DNA of 64,000 bases from the NCBI RefSeq assembly GCF_020523825.1, contig NZ_JAJALK010000003.1, forward strand, positions 310,001 through 374,000. Reading direction: 5' to 3'. Below the pieces are notes generated by a model, which was given only the letters and a program-made list of their open reading frames with translations, had not been told where the DNA came from and made no database searches. Shown here piece after piece: positions 29,137 through 38,272 of the stretch (position 1 is its first letter; each line of letters begins with the position of its first letter). The position numbers and the translations under genes are program-made. Origin of the DNA: Methylobacterium brachiatum. GTDB taxonomy: Bacteria; Pseudomonadota; Alphaproteobacteria; Rhizobiales; Beijerinckiaceae.

Positions 29137-30210
29137 ATGCTGCCGGCCCACCGGATGTTCTGGGGTCTGATCCTGCTCGCCGCCGCCGGCGCGGGGCTGC
29201 TCTACAACGTCATCTTCGCGGATGCCGCCGCGCCGCTCGCCGGCTTCACCTACGGCCTGTGCATGGGCGCCACCGTGCTGGCCTTCGACCGGGGCCTGAT
29301 CCTGGCCGGGCTGCAGGCGCGGATCCGGCGCCTGCCGGCCTGGCTCTACGTGATCGCGGCGGAACTCGCCTACGTGCTGATGATCGTGGCCGGCAACGCG
29401 CTGGGCGGCCTGATCGTCTGGAGCCTCGGCCTCACCGGCGACGAGCTCGCCGTGGCGACCCGGATGACCGCCCGGGTCCTCGCCTACGCGCTGGCGGTGG
29501 CGGGCCTCCTCGTCTTCGTGATCCGGATGCGCGACCTCGTCGGCGGCGAGATCTTCGTGAACTTCATGATCGGGCGCTATCACAAGCCGGTCGCCGAGGA
29601 GCGGATCTTCCTGTTCCTCGACGTGGTCGGCTCGACCGCCTTCGCCGAGACGCATGGCGATCTGCGCGCGCAGGAATATCTCAGCGCGGTCTTCGCCACC
29701 CTGGCCGAGCCGGTGCGCCGCAACGGCGGCTCGGTGGACGATTACATCGGCGACCTCGCGATGGTGACCTGGCCCATGAGCCGCGGCCTGAAGGACGCGC
29801 GCTGCGTCACCTGCGTATTCGACGTCATCGACCGGATCGAGGCCGACGAGGCGGCCTGGATCGCCCGGTTCGGCACGGTGCCGAAGCTGCGCGCGGCCCT
29901 CCATGGCGGCTCGGTGGTGACCGCGGAAGTCGGGGTCGACCGCCACAAGATCGCGTATTTCGGTGACGCCGTGAACGTGACCTCGCGGATCGAGGCCCTG
30001 TGCCGTCCGCTCGGCGTCGGCATCCTGATCTCGCAGGATCTCCTGGGCCGGCTGCCGCGGCTTCCCCCCGGGGTGCGGGCGCGCTCGCTGGGGGCGCACG
30101 CCCTGCGCGGGCGGGGCGCGCCGCTCGCGGTGGCGACGCTGGAGCGTGGCGCCGTCGATACGGGGATCGCCGAGGAGCCCGCTCCCCGCCGGGTCGCGGC
30201 CGCGCGCTGA
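29137..30210 (+). CDS. membrane-bound class III adenylate/guanylate cyclase
   Basis: 357 residues. The N-terminal ~135 residues hold four or five membrane helices. The cyclase domain follows: FLFLDVVGSTAFAETHGD has the first metal Asp, YIGDLAMVTW holds the second, and FGDAVNVTSRIEALC has the Asn-xxx-Arg transition-state pair. The start is ATG 29137 with GGGAG about eight bases before it; a GTG at 29122 is an alternative. It heads a three-gene unit with overlapping stops and starts. Confidence 0.85.
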   Translation: MLPAHRMFWGLILLAAAGAGLLYNVIFADAAAPLAGFTYGLCMGATVLAFDRGLILAGLQARIRRLPAWLYVIAAELAYVLMIVAGNALGGLIVWSLGLTGDELAVATRMTARVLAYALAVAGLLVFVIRMRDLVGGEIFVNFMIGRYHKPVAEERIFLFLDVVGSTAFAETHGDLRAQEYLSAVFATLAEPVRRNGGSVDDYIGDLAMVTWPMSRGLKDARCVTCVFDVIDRIEADEAAWIARFGTVPKLRAALHGGSVVTAEVGVDRHKIAYFGDAVNVTSRIEALCRPLGVGILISQDLLGRLPRLPPGVRARSLGAHALRGRGAPLAVATLERGAVDTGIAEEPAPRRVAAAR

Positions 30211-30413
30211 TGGCGTCCTCCGGAACCGGGCCCTGGACGGCGCTGACCGTCCTGAAACTGGTGCTGCGCTTCGGGCCGCCGCTGATCGGGTTGGTGGTGA
30301 TCGGTCGCGCGGTCATCCTCTCGATCGGCGGCGATATCGAGCGCTGGCAGTTCGCCCTCGGGGCGCTCCTGATCCTGGCGGGCTTTGCCTCGAAGCTGGT
30401 GCCGCGGCGATGA
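30210..30413 (+). CDS. small two-helix membrane protein
   Basis: 67 residues. Its ATG overlaps the cyclase stop (TGATG at 30208-30212) and its own stop overlaps the next start (ATGA at 30410-30413). Two hydrophobic segments (GPPLIGLVVIGRAVILSI and FALGALLILAGFAS) suggest a hairpin in the membrane. No family was recognised. Coupling with the cyclase and YaiI genes suggests cotranslation. Confidence 0.65.
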   Translation: MASSGTGPWTALTVLKLVLRFGPPLIGLVVIGRAVILSIGGDIERWQFALGALLILAGFASKLVPRR

Positions 30414-30892
30414 GCGCAGAGGAGAACCGGCCGCCGATCTACCTCGACGCCGATGCCTGCCCGGTCAAGGACGAGACCTATCGGGTCGCCGCGCGCTACG
30501 GTCTCACCGTCTATGTCGTGGCCAACAGCGTGCTGAATCTGCCGCGGGAGCCCTGGATCGTGCGCGTCGTCGTCGGATCGGCGCTGGATGCGGCCGACGA
30601 CTGGATCGCCGAGCGCGCCGGCCGCGGCAGCATCGTGCTCACCGCCGACGTGCCGCTCGCCGCGCGCTGCGTGAAGGCCGGCGCCACCGTGCTGGCCTTC
30701 ACCGGCAAGCCGTTCAGCGAAGCGTCGATCGGTATGACGCTGGCGACCCGGGACCTGATGCAATCCCTCCGCGAGGCCGGCACGATCACGGGTGGCCCGG
30801 CCCCCTTCTCCCGCGCCGACCGGTCGTCGTTCCTGTCCGCCCTCGACCGCGCGGTGAACCGGATCCTGCGGGAGCGGCCGGCCGCCGGGTGA
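30410..30892 (+). CDS. yaiI: YaiI/YqxD (DUF188) family protein
   Basis: 160 residues. The start IYLDADACPVKDETYRVA is the family signature; the middle has ANSVLNLPREPWIRVV-like sequence and VLTADVPLAARCVKAGA, followed by FTGKPFSEASIG. The family is PIN-like by fold prediction, with no settled function. Its ATG overlaps the stop of the membrane peptide. Confidence 0.9.
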   Translation: MSAEENRPPIYLDADACPVKDETYRVAARYGLTVYVVANSVLNLPREPWIVRVVVGSALDAADDWIAERAGRGSIVLTADVPLAARCVKAGATVLAFTGKPFSEASIGMTLATRDLMQSLREAGTITGGPAPFSRADRSSFLSALDRAVNRILRERPAAG

Positions 30893-30926
30893 AGGATGTT
30901 CGGCTCGAGCCTCGGTCACGCAAAAC

Positions 30927-30962
30927 CGAGAACGGCCCGAGCTTTCGCCCGGGCCGTTCTCG
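30927..30962. terminator. bidirectional terminator
   Basis: Perfect 13-bp stem CGAGAACGGCCCG with CGGGCCGTTCTCG and a 10-base loop, between the converging yaiI and fae genes. It has AAAACC on its left, giving a U-rich end for the minus-strand transcript. Confidence 0.85.
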
Positions 30963-30984
30963 CTCGTCGGCTGAATGACGACGG

Positions 30985-31533
30985 TCAGATCTTACCTTCG
31001 AGACCCATCGTGTAATATTTGTGGACGATCTTGTCCTGGTTCTCCAGAAGCCAGTCGATCGACGGCTCGTTGGTCATGGCCTTCCGGATCGCCTCGGTCA
31101 TGCCCTTGCGCTGGATCTCGAACAGAGCCTTGTGGTCGACGGTCTCCGCCTGGATCACGCCGGGGCTCAGCCAGACCGAGCAGATGATGCCGAGGTCGTT
31201 GGCCTTGTCCTTCGGGATGTAGCCGGCCCGCACCGCGTCGAGGACGCCGTTGGCGATGGCGAACTGCACGGTGCCCATCAGGATCGAGGTGTACTTGCTC
31301 TCGGTCACGCTGACCTTGGACACGCACAGGGTCACCGGACGGACCATGATGTCGGTGTTGAGCAGCGCGAAGACGCGGCTGTGGCCGACGACCTGATCGC
31401 CCGTCAGCGTCGCGATGGCGGTGCCGACCGGCCCGTCGAGCTCGCCGATGATGACTTCCGGCTCGGATGCGGTGTTGGGCGGGCCGCCCGCCACCAGGGC
31501 TTCGCCGGCCCGGAGGATGATGCGTTCACTCAT
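30985..31533 (-). CDS. fae: formaldehyde-activating enzyme (Fae) family protein, paralogue
   Basis: 182 residues from ATG 31533. Fae condenses formaldehyde with tetrahydromethanopterin. The N-terminus RAGEALVAGGPPNTASEPEV aligns with the GEALVGDG-type start of Fae, and the middle (VSKVSVTESKYTSILMGTVQ, then AIANGVLDAVRAGYIPKDKA) matches the family fold. The conserved active-site His of classical Fae, in a GNEVAHIDL-like context, has no counterpart here (TASEPEVI). So this is likely one of the Fae paralogues known in methylotrophs rather than the main enzyme. It has no methylotrophy genes around it. Confidence 0.88.
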   Translation of the reverse strand: MSERIILRAGEALVAGGPPNTASEPEVIIGELDGPVGTAIATLTGDQVVGHSRVFALLNTDIMVRPVTLCVSKVSVTESKYTSILMGTVQFAIANGVLDAVRAGYIPKDKANDLGIICSVWLSPGVIQAETVDHKALFEIQRKGMTEAIRKAMTNEPSIDWLLENQDKIVHKYYTMGLEGKI

Positions 31534-31709
31534 AAGGGTAGGCTCCATCGCAAGCGGCGCCGACGCATCGCCCCGAAGGTCGGTGACCGACCGTCGGGCA
31601 AGCATGCGGGCGCGCGGTCTCGAGTTTCGGGTATCGGTCTGGCGCAAGGCCCAAGGGCCCACGATCGTGTCCCGCCGCGGCCGCGCTCGCTGGCGGCCGC
31701 GTCCCGGGT

Positions 31710-31970
31710 TCAATCGTCCGAGGCTGGGACGAGGGCCTTCAGCGCCTCGTTGACGCGGTCCTGCCAGCCGGGACCGTCCTTCTGGAAATGGGCGAGCACG
31801 GCGCTGTCGAGGCGCAGGGTGACCATCTCCCGGGCCCCCGGGACCGCCGCCGGGCGGGGAGACGCGGGCGGGGGAGGGGCGGCCGGCTTGGCGGTCGTGG
31901 CAGCCTTGAAGGCTGCCTCGGCGGCCGAGCGCGGATCGGTGAATCGGCGGCGGTTGCGATCGTCGGCCAT
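31710..31970 (-). CDS. BrnA-like small protein
   Basis: 86 residues. The Pro/Ala-rich N-terminal half is followed by REMVTLRLDSAVLAHFQKDG and GWQDRVNEALKALV, the ribbon-helix-helix-like ending of BrnA-type antitoxins (VTLRLDxDVLxxFK). No BrnT toxin gene is next to it, so it may be a stand-alone DNA-binding protein. The next gene upstream (31977) lies six bases away, so the two are probably cotranscribed. Confidence 0.65.
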   Translation of the reverse strand: MADDRNRRRFTDPRSAAEAAFKAATTAKPAAPPPPASPRPAAVPGAREMVTLRLDSAVLAHFQKDGPGWQDRVNEALKALVPASDD

Positions 31971-31976
31971 CGGCCC

Positions 31977-32336
31977 TCAGTCCTTCGCGGCAGCTTTCTT
32001 CGGCGCGACCTTCTTGGCGGCGCCCTTGGCACTCTTGCTCGCGATCTTGGCGGCGGCCTTGGCTTCCTTCTCGGCAACCTTGGCCTGAACCTCGGCGGCC
32101 TTGGTCTCGGCCTCGGCGGCCTCCTTGGCCAGTCGCAGCGAGCGGAGCTTCAGCGTCCGCTCGTCGATCGCCTTGATCGAGGCATGGTGCTCGGCCATCG
32201 CCTGCGCGCCCTCGCGCGCCATGCGCTCGGCACGCTCCGCACGCTCGGCGCGGTTGTCGGCGCGGGTCTTGGCTTCGGCTTCCGCGTCGCGGATGTCCTC
32301 GGCCTCGTCGAGGTCGGTCTCAGTCTCGTCGCTCAT
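31977..32336 (-). CDS. Ala/Lys/Glu-rich helical protein (DUF6481-like)
   Basis: 119 residues from ATG 32336. The composition is dominated by Ala, Glu, Lys and Arg, with a run of AERAERAERMAREG and a Lys/Ala-rich tail (KKVAPKKAAAKD) like histone H1-type proteins. The core resembles DUF6481 proteins of alphaproteobacteria, but low complexity makes this weak. Long coiled-coil structure is likely. Confidence 0.55.
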   Translation of the reverse strand: MSDETETDLDEAEDIRDAEAEAKTRADNRAERAERAERMAREGAQAMAEHHASIKAIDERTLKLRSLRLAKEAAEAETKAAEVQAKVAEKEAKAAAKIASKSAKGAAKKVAPKKAAAKD

Positions 32337-32632
32337 CCTGTGCCTTTCGCCCCGGGCCAGCGGCACAGCATCCTGCGCGCAGGATCAGTGTCTGGAACGG
32401 GTCCGGCCTGTTCGAGGGGTGGAGGGGCAAGGCCGGATGATCCGCCCCGCCGCGTCGTCCTGCGACGACTGTTCGAGGCCGTGATCAGAAGCGCAATAGC
32501 ACGCTCTGGCGGTCCCTGGCGAATCCGGCCGATCGGTCGAGCAGGACAGGGGAGCGTATTCGTCTCAGAACGCGGGGCGCCTGTTCAATCGAACCACGCG
32601 TCTCTGCCTCGGCGAGCGCCGCTTAATCCCGC

Positions 32633-33619
32633 TCAACGCACGCGATAGTTGAGCGGGATCGTCACCGAAAGGCTCGGTTGCGTCACGCCGGGGGGCGCCG
32701 GCGGCATGCCGCCGCGCACCGCCGCGAGCGCGGCGCTGTCGATCTGGCCGACGCCGCTCGACCGGGCGAGGCCGGCGCCCGTCACCGAGCCCGAGCGCGT
32801 CACCGTGAACCGGACCATGGCGGTGCCCCCGGCGGTGCCGGCGGCGGCGCCCGGATTCATCCGGCTGTGGATGGCCGCGCTGATCGCTCCGGTCCACTGG
32901 CGCAGCGCGCTGGGATCGCTGCCCGCGGCGGCCCGGCCGGCGGCGTTCTGGCGGGAGGCCGAGGCGGAGTTGCGCGCCTCCGCGCCCTGCTGGGCCTTGG
33001 CCTGCTTCGCCTTGGCTTCGCGCGCCGCCTTCAGCTTCGCTTCGCGAATCTCCTCCAGGCGCTCCTCGCGCTTCTGCTCGCGCAGCTTCTCTTCGCGGAT
33101 CTTGCGAAGCTTCGCCTCGCGCTCGGCCTTGAGCTTCGCCGGATCGGGCTTCGGCTTCGGCGGATCCTCGGTCTTGGCGACCTCGGTCGGCGGCGGCGCC
33201 AGCGGTTCGGCCGCCTCGGAAGCCGAGGTGATCACCTCGCTCTGCGCTTCCACCGGGACGGCTTCCTGCGGCGGCTCGGTGACGGCCTGGGTCTCGTCGG
33301 GCTTGACCTCTGTCATCTCCGGCGGGGGCGGCTGCACGGCCTCGTCGGGCGGCAGATCCACCGGCTTGGCCTCGGGGGGCGCGGCCTGGCTCATCTGCTG
33401 CTCGGAGGGCGCCTCGGTCGCCGCATCGCTCATCACCGGTGCTAGATCGATGGAGATCTGCTGCTCGCCGGGGGGCGCGGGCGGCGTCAGCCGGTAGAAC
33501 ATCATCCCGACGAGCGCGAGCGCGTGCAGCGCGAACGCCACCAGGAAGGCAGCGAGCAGCCCGGAGGGGCGGCGGTCGCCGGGACCTGCCGACAGATCCG
33601 TCGAAGTCAGCGTACTCAT
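32633..33619 (-). CDS. tonB: TonB energy transducer
   Basis: 328 residues. One N-terminal helix (LLAAFLVAFALHALALVGMMF) is followed by a Pro/Glu-rich spacer, a Lys/Arg/Glu coiled stretch, and the C-terminal TonB domain with GGTAMVRFTVTRSGSV and a closing VTIPLNYRVR. It carries energy from ExbBD to outer-membrane receptors. It begins four bases after exbD ends. No TonB-dependent receptor is in the window. Confidence 0.92.
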   Translation of the reverse strand: MSTLTSTDLSAGPGDRRPSGLLAAFLVAFALHALALVGMMFYRLTPPAPPGEQQISIDLAPVMSDAATEAPSEQQMSQAAPPEAKPVDLPPDEAVQPPPPEMTEVKPDETQAVTEPPQEAVPVEAQSEVITSASEAAEPLAPPPTEVAKTEDPPKPKPDPAKLKAEREAKLRKIREEKLREQKREERLEEIREAKLKAAREAKAKQAKAQQGAEARNSASASRQNAAGRAAAGSDPSALRQWTGAISAAIHSRMNPGAAAGTAGGTAMVRFTVTRSGSVTGAGLARSSGVGQIDSAALAAVRGGMPPAPPGVTQPSLSVTIPLNYRVR

Positions 33620-33623
33620 CGAT

Positions 33624-34097
33624 TCAGCGAGCGGTCCCTGCGGGAGCGGCCGGGGCCGCCGGGGCGGGGCCGCCCGGCGACTGCGCGATCAGCGACACCT
33701 TGGTGAAGCCCGCCTGACCGACGAGGCCCATCACCTCCATGATCTTGCCGTAGGGCACGTCGCGATCGCCGCGCACGAGGATGACCTGATCCTTGTCGGC
33801 GGCCGCCATCTCGCGCAGGCGCGGCATGAGGCTGTCCATGGTGAACACCTCCTTGGCGATCGACGGGTTTCCGTCCTTGTCGACCGTGACCTCCTGCGGC
33901 TTCTTCGACTGGGCGACCTTGGCCGCCGCGGTCTTCGGCAGCTGCACCGGCACACCGGTGGTCATCAGCGGCGCCGCGACCATGAAGATGATCAGCAGCA
34001 CGAGCATCACGTCCACCATCGGGGTGACGTTGATGTCGGACATCGGCATGTCGTCGAGGTCGTCATCGTCGCTTGCGCGGATCGATGCCATCGCCAT
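33624..34097 (-). CDS. exbD: ExbD/TolR-family biopolymer transport protein
   Basis: 157 residues. The motif [20 protein letters not shown] holds the membrane helix with its conserved Asp (MVDVMLV). The periplasmic domain ends with [20 protein letters not shown], the ExbD pattern. A Pro/Ala-rich tail follows. It is part of exbB-exbD-tonB. Confidence 0.93.
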   Translation of the reverse strand: MAMASIRASDDDDLDDMPMSDINVTPMVDVMLVLLIIFMVAAPLMTTGVPVQLPKTAAAKVAQSKKPQEVTVDKDGNPSIAKEVFTMDSLMPRLREMAAADKDQVILVRGDRDVPYGKIMEVMGLVGQAGFTKVSLIAQSPGGPAPAAPAAPAGTAR

Positions 34098-34244
34098 TGC
34101 GGCGTCTCCGGTTGGTTGCAGGCGGCCCCGGTCGGGCCATGGGTCGGGCCGCTCTCGGCCGGTACGGCGTCGGCGGGCGCCTCAGATCATAGGGGCGGTG
34201 CCGAACCGCGTCGCAGCGCGACGCGCCCCGGCACCGGCCGACGG

Positions 34245-34940
<696 letters not shown>

Positions 34941-35072
34941 CGCGGGCTCCTGGCGTCGTGGTGTCATGCGGCCCACGGCCGCCGTCTCATCGGGATGCGG
35001 CGAAAGCCGCTGACCGCCCGGCGGCTCTCGCTGCCGGGCGGCGTCGTCGCAACGTCCGTCGGGCCGACCGCG

Positions 35073-35552
35073 TCAGCGGTCGAAGGCGGGTCCTGCCTTC
35101 GTCTCGGTCTCGGTCCGCTCCAGGCAGGCCTCCCGGGCGGCGTCGCCGCCGTCGCAGGCCAGGACGTCGTTCAGCAGCACCCGGCCGACCTTGGCGCAGG
35201 CGATGCCCGGGAAATCGAAGATCTTCACGGTCGTCTTGCGGCCCGGAAGCGGGCCGAGCTCCACCGCCACGCGCTTCTGGGCGACCCCCTCCGGGTCGAA
35301 GGCGAACAGGTCGACCTTGTAGGATTTGAGGCCGGCGCCCTTCGCATTGTCGACCACGAGGGTCACCCGGCAGGCCTCGCCCGCGGTCTCGAGCTTGTTC
35401 AGCTGCAGCTTCAGCGGTGCCTTCTCGGGCGCAGCCTCCTGGGCCAGGGCCGAGACGACGAGGAGCGCCGAAAGCGCCAGGCAGGCCGCCGTGTCGAGGG
35501 CGATCCGCCCGATCCGCCGGCGGTACAGAGGGACGCTCAAGGCAAGCACCAA
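35073..35552 (-). CDS. exported protein upstream of exbB
   Basis: 159 residues. TTG at 35552 (then GTG at 35549) has an AGAGGAAATCGG site; an in-frame GTG at 35639 would add 29 residues. A signal segment with RRRIGRIALDTAACLALSAL and AQ cleavage site is followed by a body with LNKLETAGEACRVTLVVDN, a DLFAFDPEGV strand and two Cys near the C-terminus. No family was recognised with confidence. It may be the exported neighbour often seen with ExbBD in this lineage, but that is inference. Confidence 0.6.
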   Translation of the reverse strand: MVLALSVPLYRRRIGRIALDTAACLALSALLVVSALAQEAAPEKAPLKLQLNKLETAGEACRVTLVVDNAKGAGLKSYKVDLFAFDPEGVAQKRVAVELGPLPGRKTTVKIFDFPGIACAKVGRVLLNDVLACDGGDAAREACLERTETETKAGPAFDR

Positions 35553-35611
35553 CCGATTTCCTCTTCTCGTGAGCCCGACCGAGGCCGGGGAAGGCCGCTG
35601 ACGCAGCCGAT

Positions 35612-36103
35612 TCAGTGGAGCACGACCCGGTTCGGGCACCCCGTCGGCGCCAGACGCTCGGCCGCCTCGTCGAGGGTGGCGACGGCGGCGCGAACCGCCG
35701 CGACGAGGCGCGGCGCTGCCTCACGCCCGGTGATCGCGGCCGCGGCCTCTTCGAGATCGGCCCAGAGCCGGCGCCGGGCCCGGCCGATCAGCGCCACCAG
35801 GGCGCATTCATGTCCGGTGACCCGACAGCAGCTCGCCGGCATGAACGACCAATCGTCCTCGCGCTCGGCCCGGAGCGCCCGGACGATCGCGACCACGCTG
35901 GCGACGAATCGACAGCCATCCGCCGGACCGAGGAGCTGCTCCGCACCGTCGAAGGCCGCATTCCAGCACGCGACATCGCTGGTCATGTAGCCGGCTGCTA
36001 CGAATCGGGCGACCGACAACGCGAGGATGTCGGCTTCGTCGTTGCACACGTCGACGACACGCTGCATTGCCGTATGACTTGCCGGACTCGAAGGCACGCT
36101 CAT
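35612..36103 (-). CDS. helical hypothetical protein with conserved Cys
   Basis: 163 residues from ATG 36103. Mostly helical with seven Cys, including VDVCNDEADILALSVARFVA, SCCRVTGHECALVAL and TGCPNRVVLH at the end. The paired Cys and His could bind a metal or form disulfides. No family was recognised. It is 59 bases from the gene downstream. Confidence 0.55.
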   Translation of the reverse strand: MSVPSSPASHTAMQRVVDVCNDEADILALSVARFVAAGYMTSDVACWNAAFDGAEQLLGPADGCRFVASVVAIVRALRAEREDDWSFMPASCCRVTGHECALVALIGRARRRLWADLEEAAAAITGREAAPRLVAAVRAAVATLDEAAERLAPTGCPNRVVLH

Positions 36104-36517
36104 CGGGGCTCCGCTGCATCCCGCTGGGTTCCGGGAAGGCTCGGCAATCGCCCGCCCAGGCCGACGATTACCAGCGGCGGCAGTAGCTATGCCGGCCTTT
36201 CGGATCAAGGCCCGGCGAGAAAATCAGAGCAGTTCCAAACTGTTAGACGAAAGCGTAGCTGTGGCGAAGCTTGCTGGAAGATCCCGCCTTCTCTTGCCTG
36301 AACCTCCCACATCGTTGACCTGTGTGGGGCGCGAATAGTGTTCCTCGGAGGAAATTAACCCGTTCCCTTGATGGGCTTGGGGCCGCCGGCCATATCTCCC
36401 TCTTGCCGGCGGCGTTCCGCCCGGTGGAGCGCTGCCCTGTGCGGGCTCCATGGTGTCGAGGTGCTCGGAGATCCGCGGGCTGCGGCTAGTCCCAGGGTCG
36501 GAGGCCTCGCTGTGAGG
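36104..36517. other. intergenic region with a possible 12-codon frame
   Basis: 414 bases between a leftward gene and the rightward hsp20 gene. A short leftward frame (36355-36393) reads MAGGPKPIKGTG with an AGAGGGAGAT site before its ATG and a small TTCCTC/GAGGAA hairpin after its stop. No other feature was found. The hsp20 leader probably starts near its right end. Confidence 0.35.
36355..36393 (-). CDS. possible 12-residue peptide
   Basis: Frame reads MAGGPKPIKGTG with a ribosome-site-like AGAGGG five bases before ATG (36393) and TAA at 36355-36357. Followed by the TTCCTC/GAGGAA palindrome at 36341-36353. It is too short to judge by composition; could be chance. Confidence 0.25.
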   Translation of the reverse strand: MAGGPKPIKGTG

Positions 36518-36958
36518 ATGACGGCCGCGATGACTCGACCCTCGCCCTTCGGGCATCCGTTCCTGCTCGGCTTCGACGAGATCGAGCAGGCGCTCGATCG
36601 TGTCGCGAAGGGCGCCAATGACGGGTATCCTCCGTACAACATTGAGCGCCTGCCTCGCACCGAGCGGGAGCCGGAGCGCCTGCGCATCACCCTGGCGGTC
36701 GCCGGGTTCACGCGCGATCAGCTCGACGTGATGCTGGAGGACAGCCAGCTCGTCGTCCGCGGCCGGCAGGTCGAGGAGCGCGAGCGGCACTTCCTGCACC
36801 GCGGCATCGCGGCGCGGCAATTCCAGCGAACCTTCCTGCTGGCCGACGGCATGGAAGTGTTGGGAGCCGATCTCGCCAACGGCCTGCTCTCGATCGATCT
36901 CGTCCGGCCGGAGCCGGATCGGATCGTGCGCAAGATCGATATCGGCGCCCGCGGCTAG
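36518..36958 (+). CDS. Hsp20-family small heat-shock protein
   Basis: 146 residues. The start MTAAMTRPSPFGHPFLLGFDEIE is typical of rhizobial class A small heat-shock proteins. The alpha-crystallin domain shows LRITLAVAGFTRDQLDVML, QLVVRGRQVEERERHFLHRG and a final GADLANGLLSIDLVRPEP (the conserved G-x-L). It holds unfolded proteins for refolding. It is followed by a DUF1150 gene, its usual partner in Hyphomicrobiales. A ROSE-type RNA thermometer was not convincingly seen. Confidence 0.92.
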   Translation: MTAAMTRPSPFGHPFLLGFDEIEQALDRVAKGANDGYPPYNIERLPRTEREPERLRITLAVAGFTRDQLDVMLEDSQLVVRGRQVEERERHFLHRGIAARQFQRTFLLADGMEVLGADLANGLLSIDLVRPEPDRIVRKIDIGARG

Positions 36959-37106
36959 CCCGCGGACGATTTCGGGATCGGTATGGATCCTGCCCGACGA
37001 TGCGTTAGGTCGATTGATTGGGCGCTGGGAATCCCCACATCAGCGTGGAGCCACCGGTGCCTCCGGGACCGGAGGTGGACGCTCTGCCACCCCAGGAGGG
37101 CAAGAC

Positions 37107-37391
37107 ATGACGAACTTGAACGCATCGCCCCTGACCCCTGCCGATCTCGACCCGGCCGAGTTCAACCCGGCTGATCTCGCGGCGCTGGGCGAGGGGCACA
37201 TCGCCTACGTCCGACCGATTCGGTCCGACGAGGTTCGCCGCCTGTTTCCGCAGGCACCGGAACTGATGCCGGGTCTCGACCTGTTCGCCCTGTTGTCGGC
37301 GAGCGGTGAGCCGATCATGCTGGCGGATTCACGGGACGTGGTGCTGGCCAACGCGGTCGCCCAGGATCTCCACGCCGTCAGCCTGCATTGA
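37107..37391 (+). CDS. DUF1150 family protein
   Basis: 94 residues from ATG 37107, with CAGGAGGGCAAGAC upstream. The core GEGHIAYVRPIRSDEVRRLF, then LFALLSASGEPIMLADSRD and AVAQDLHAVSLH, match DUF1150, which follows hsp20 genes in many alphaproteobacteria. Its function is not known; a heat-shock link is an inference from position. Confidence 0.88.
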   Translation: MTNLNASPLTPADLDPAEFNPADLAALGEGHIAYVRPIRSDEVRRLFPQAPELMPGLDLFALLSASGEPIMLADSRDVVLANAVAQDLHAVSLH

Positions 37392-37397
37392 TCCTGG

Positions 37398-38165
37398 TCA
37401 GCCGATTCCGGCCACCGCCGCCACGAGCCGCGCGATATCCTGCGGCCGCGACAGGCGGTGGTCGCCATCGGCGATCAGGGTGAGCACCGTGCCCTCGGCC
37501 GGAAGCCGCGCGACGGTTTTGAGCGCGTGCGGGTATGGGACGTCCGGGTCGCGCATACCCTGCAGGATGTGAACCGGGCAGCCCGGATCGAAAGGCCGCT
37601 GGAGCAGCCGGTTGCGGCGACCGTCCTCGATCAGCGCGTAGGTGATGGAGTCGGGTTCGGGCGCGTAGTCACTCGGCCGCCGGAGGATTCCGGATTGCAT
37701 CAGCGCGGCGCGCCCAGCCTCGTCCAGCTGCGCCCAGATCAGGTCTTCCGTGAAGTCGAGCGCCGGCGCGATCAGGACCAGCCCCGCATTCCTCTGGCCG
37801 CTCGCCATCCGGTCCCGTGCGGCGAGGCAGGCGATCCAGCCCCCCATCGACGAGCCGACCAGAATCGGCGGCTCCTTGACGTAGGCCGCCAGGACAGCCT
37901 TTGCGTCCTCGAGCCAGGACGAGATGGTGCAGGTGGTGAAATCCCCGCTCGACGCGCCGTGGCCGGCATAATCGAACCGCACCAGGGCCCGGTTCTGCTC
38001 CGACGCCCACGCGTCCAGGGCCGCGGCCTTGGTGGCGGTCATGTCCGAGCGAAATCCCCCCAGCCAGACCACAGGCGGACCCGCCCCCTCGCGCGCCCTG
38101 ACGGCGATGCGCCGTTCAGCCGCTCCCGCGCCGACGGTGATGAAATCCGGCCCTGTATCGGTCAT
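37398..38165 (-). CDS. alpha/beta hydrolase
   Basis: 255 residues from ATG 38165. The core shows PPVVWLGGFRSDM, RFDYAGHGASSG, the nucleophile elbow GSSMGG, DPDVPYPHALK and GDGHRL-like DGDHRLSR with the catalytic His. Related to palmitoyl-thioesterase-like (ABHD10) hydrolases. The substrate is not known. It converges with DUF1150. Confidence 0.85.
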   Translation of the reverse strand: MTDTGPDFITVGAGAAERRIAVRAREGAGPPVVWLGGFRSDMTATKAAALDAWASEQNRALVRFDYAGHGASSGDFTTCTISSWLEDAKAVLAAYVKEPPILVGSSMGGWIACLAARDRMASGQRNAGLVLIAPALDFTEDLIWAQLDEAGRAALMQSGILRRPSDYAPEPDSITYALIEDGRRNRLLQRPFDPGCPVHILQGMRDPDVPYPHALKTVARLPAEGTVLTLIADGDHRLSRPQDIARLVAAVAGIG

Positions 38166-38272
38166 CGATGCCTTCCGTAGGCCTAGCTCGAGCTTGAACA
38201 AGTCCTTCCCTGACCGGGTCGGCTTCAACCTCCGTTTACCAGACCGTAAAGCGCGACCGCGATGCTGGGGCA

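Noticed and set aside
27474..29966. An 830-codon plus-strand frame over the DMT, aldo/keto reductase and cyclase genes
   Set aside because: Shadow of three recognised genes; no family features.
31710..31970. Toxin-antitoxin pair (BrnTA)
   Set aside because: Only a BrnA-like ending is present; there is no BrnT-like gene beside it.
36400..36517. ROSE-type RNA thermometer in the hsp20 leader
   Set aside because: No clear U(U/C)GCU-type pairing with the ribosome site could be identified by eye.
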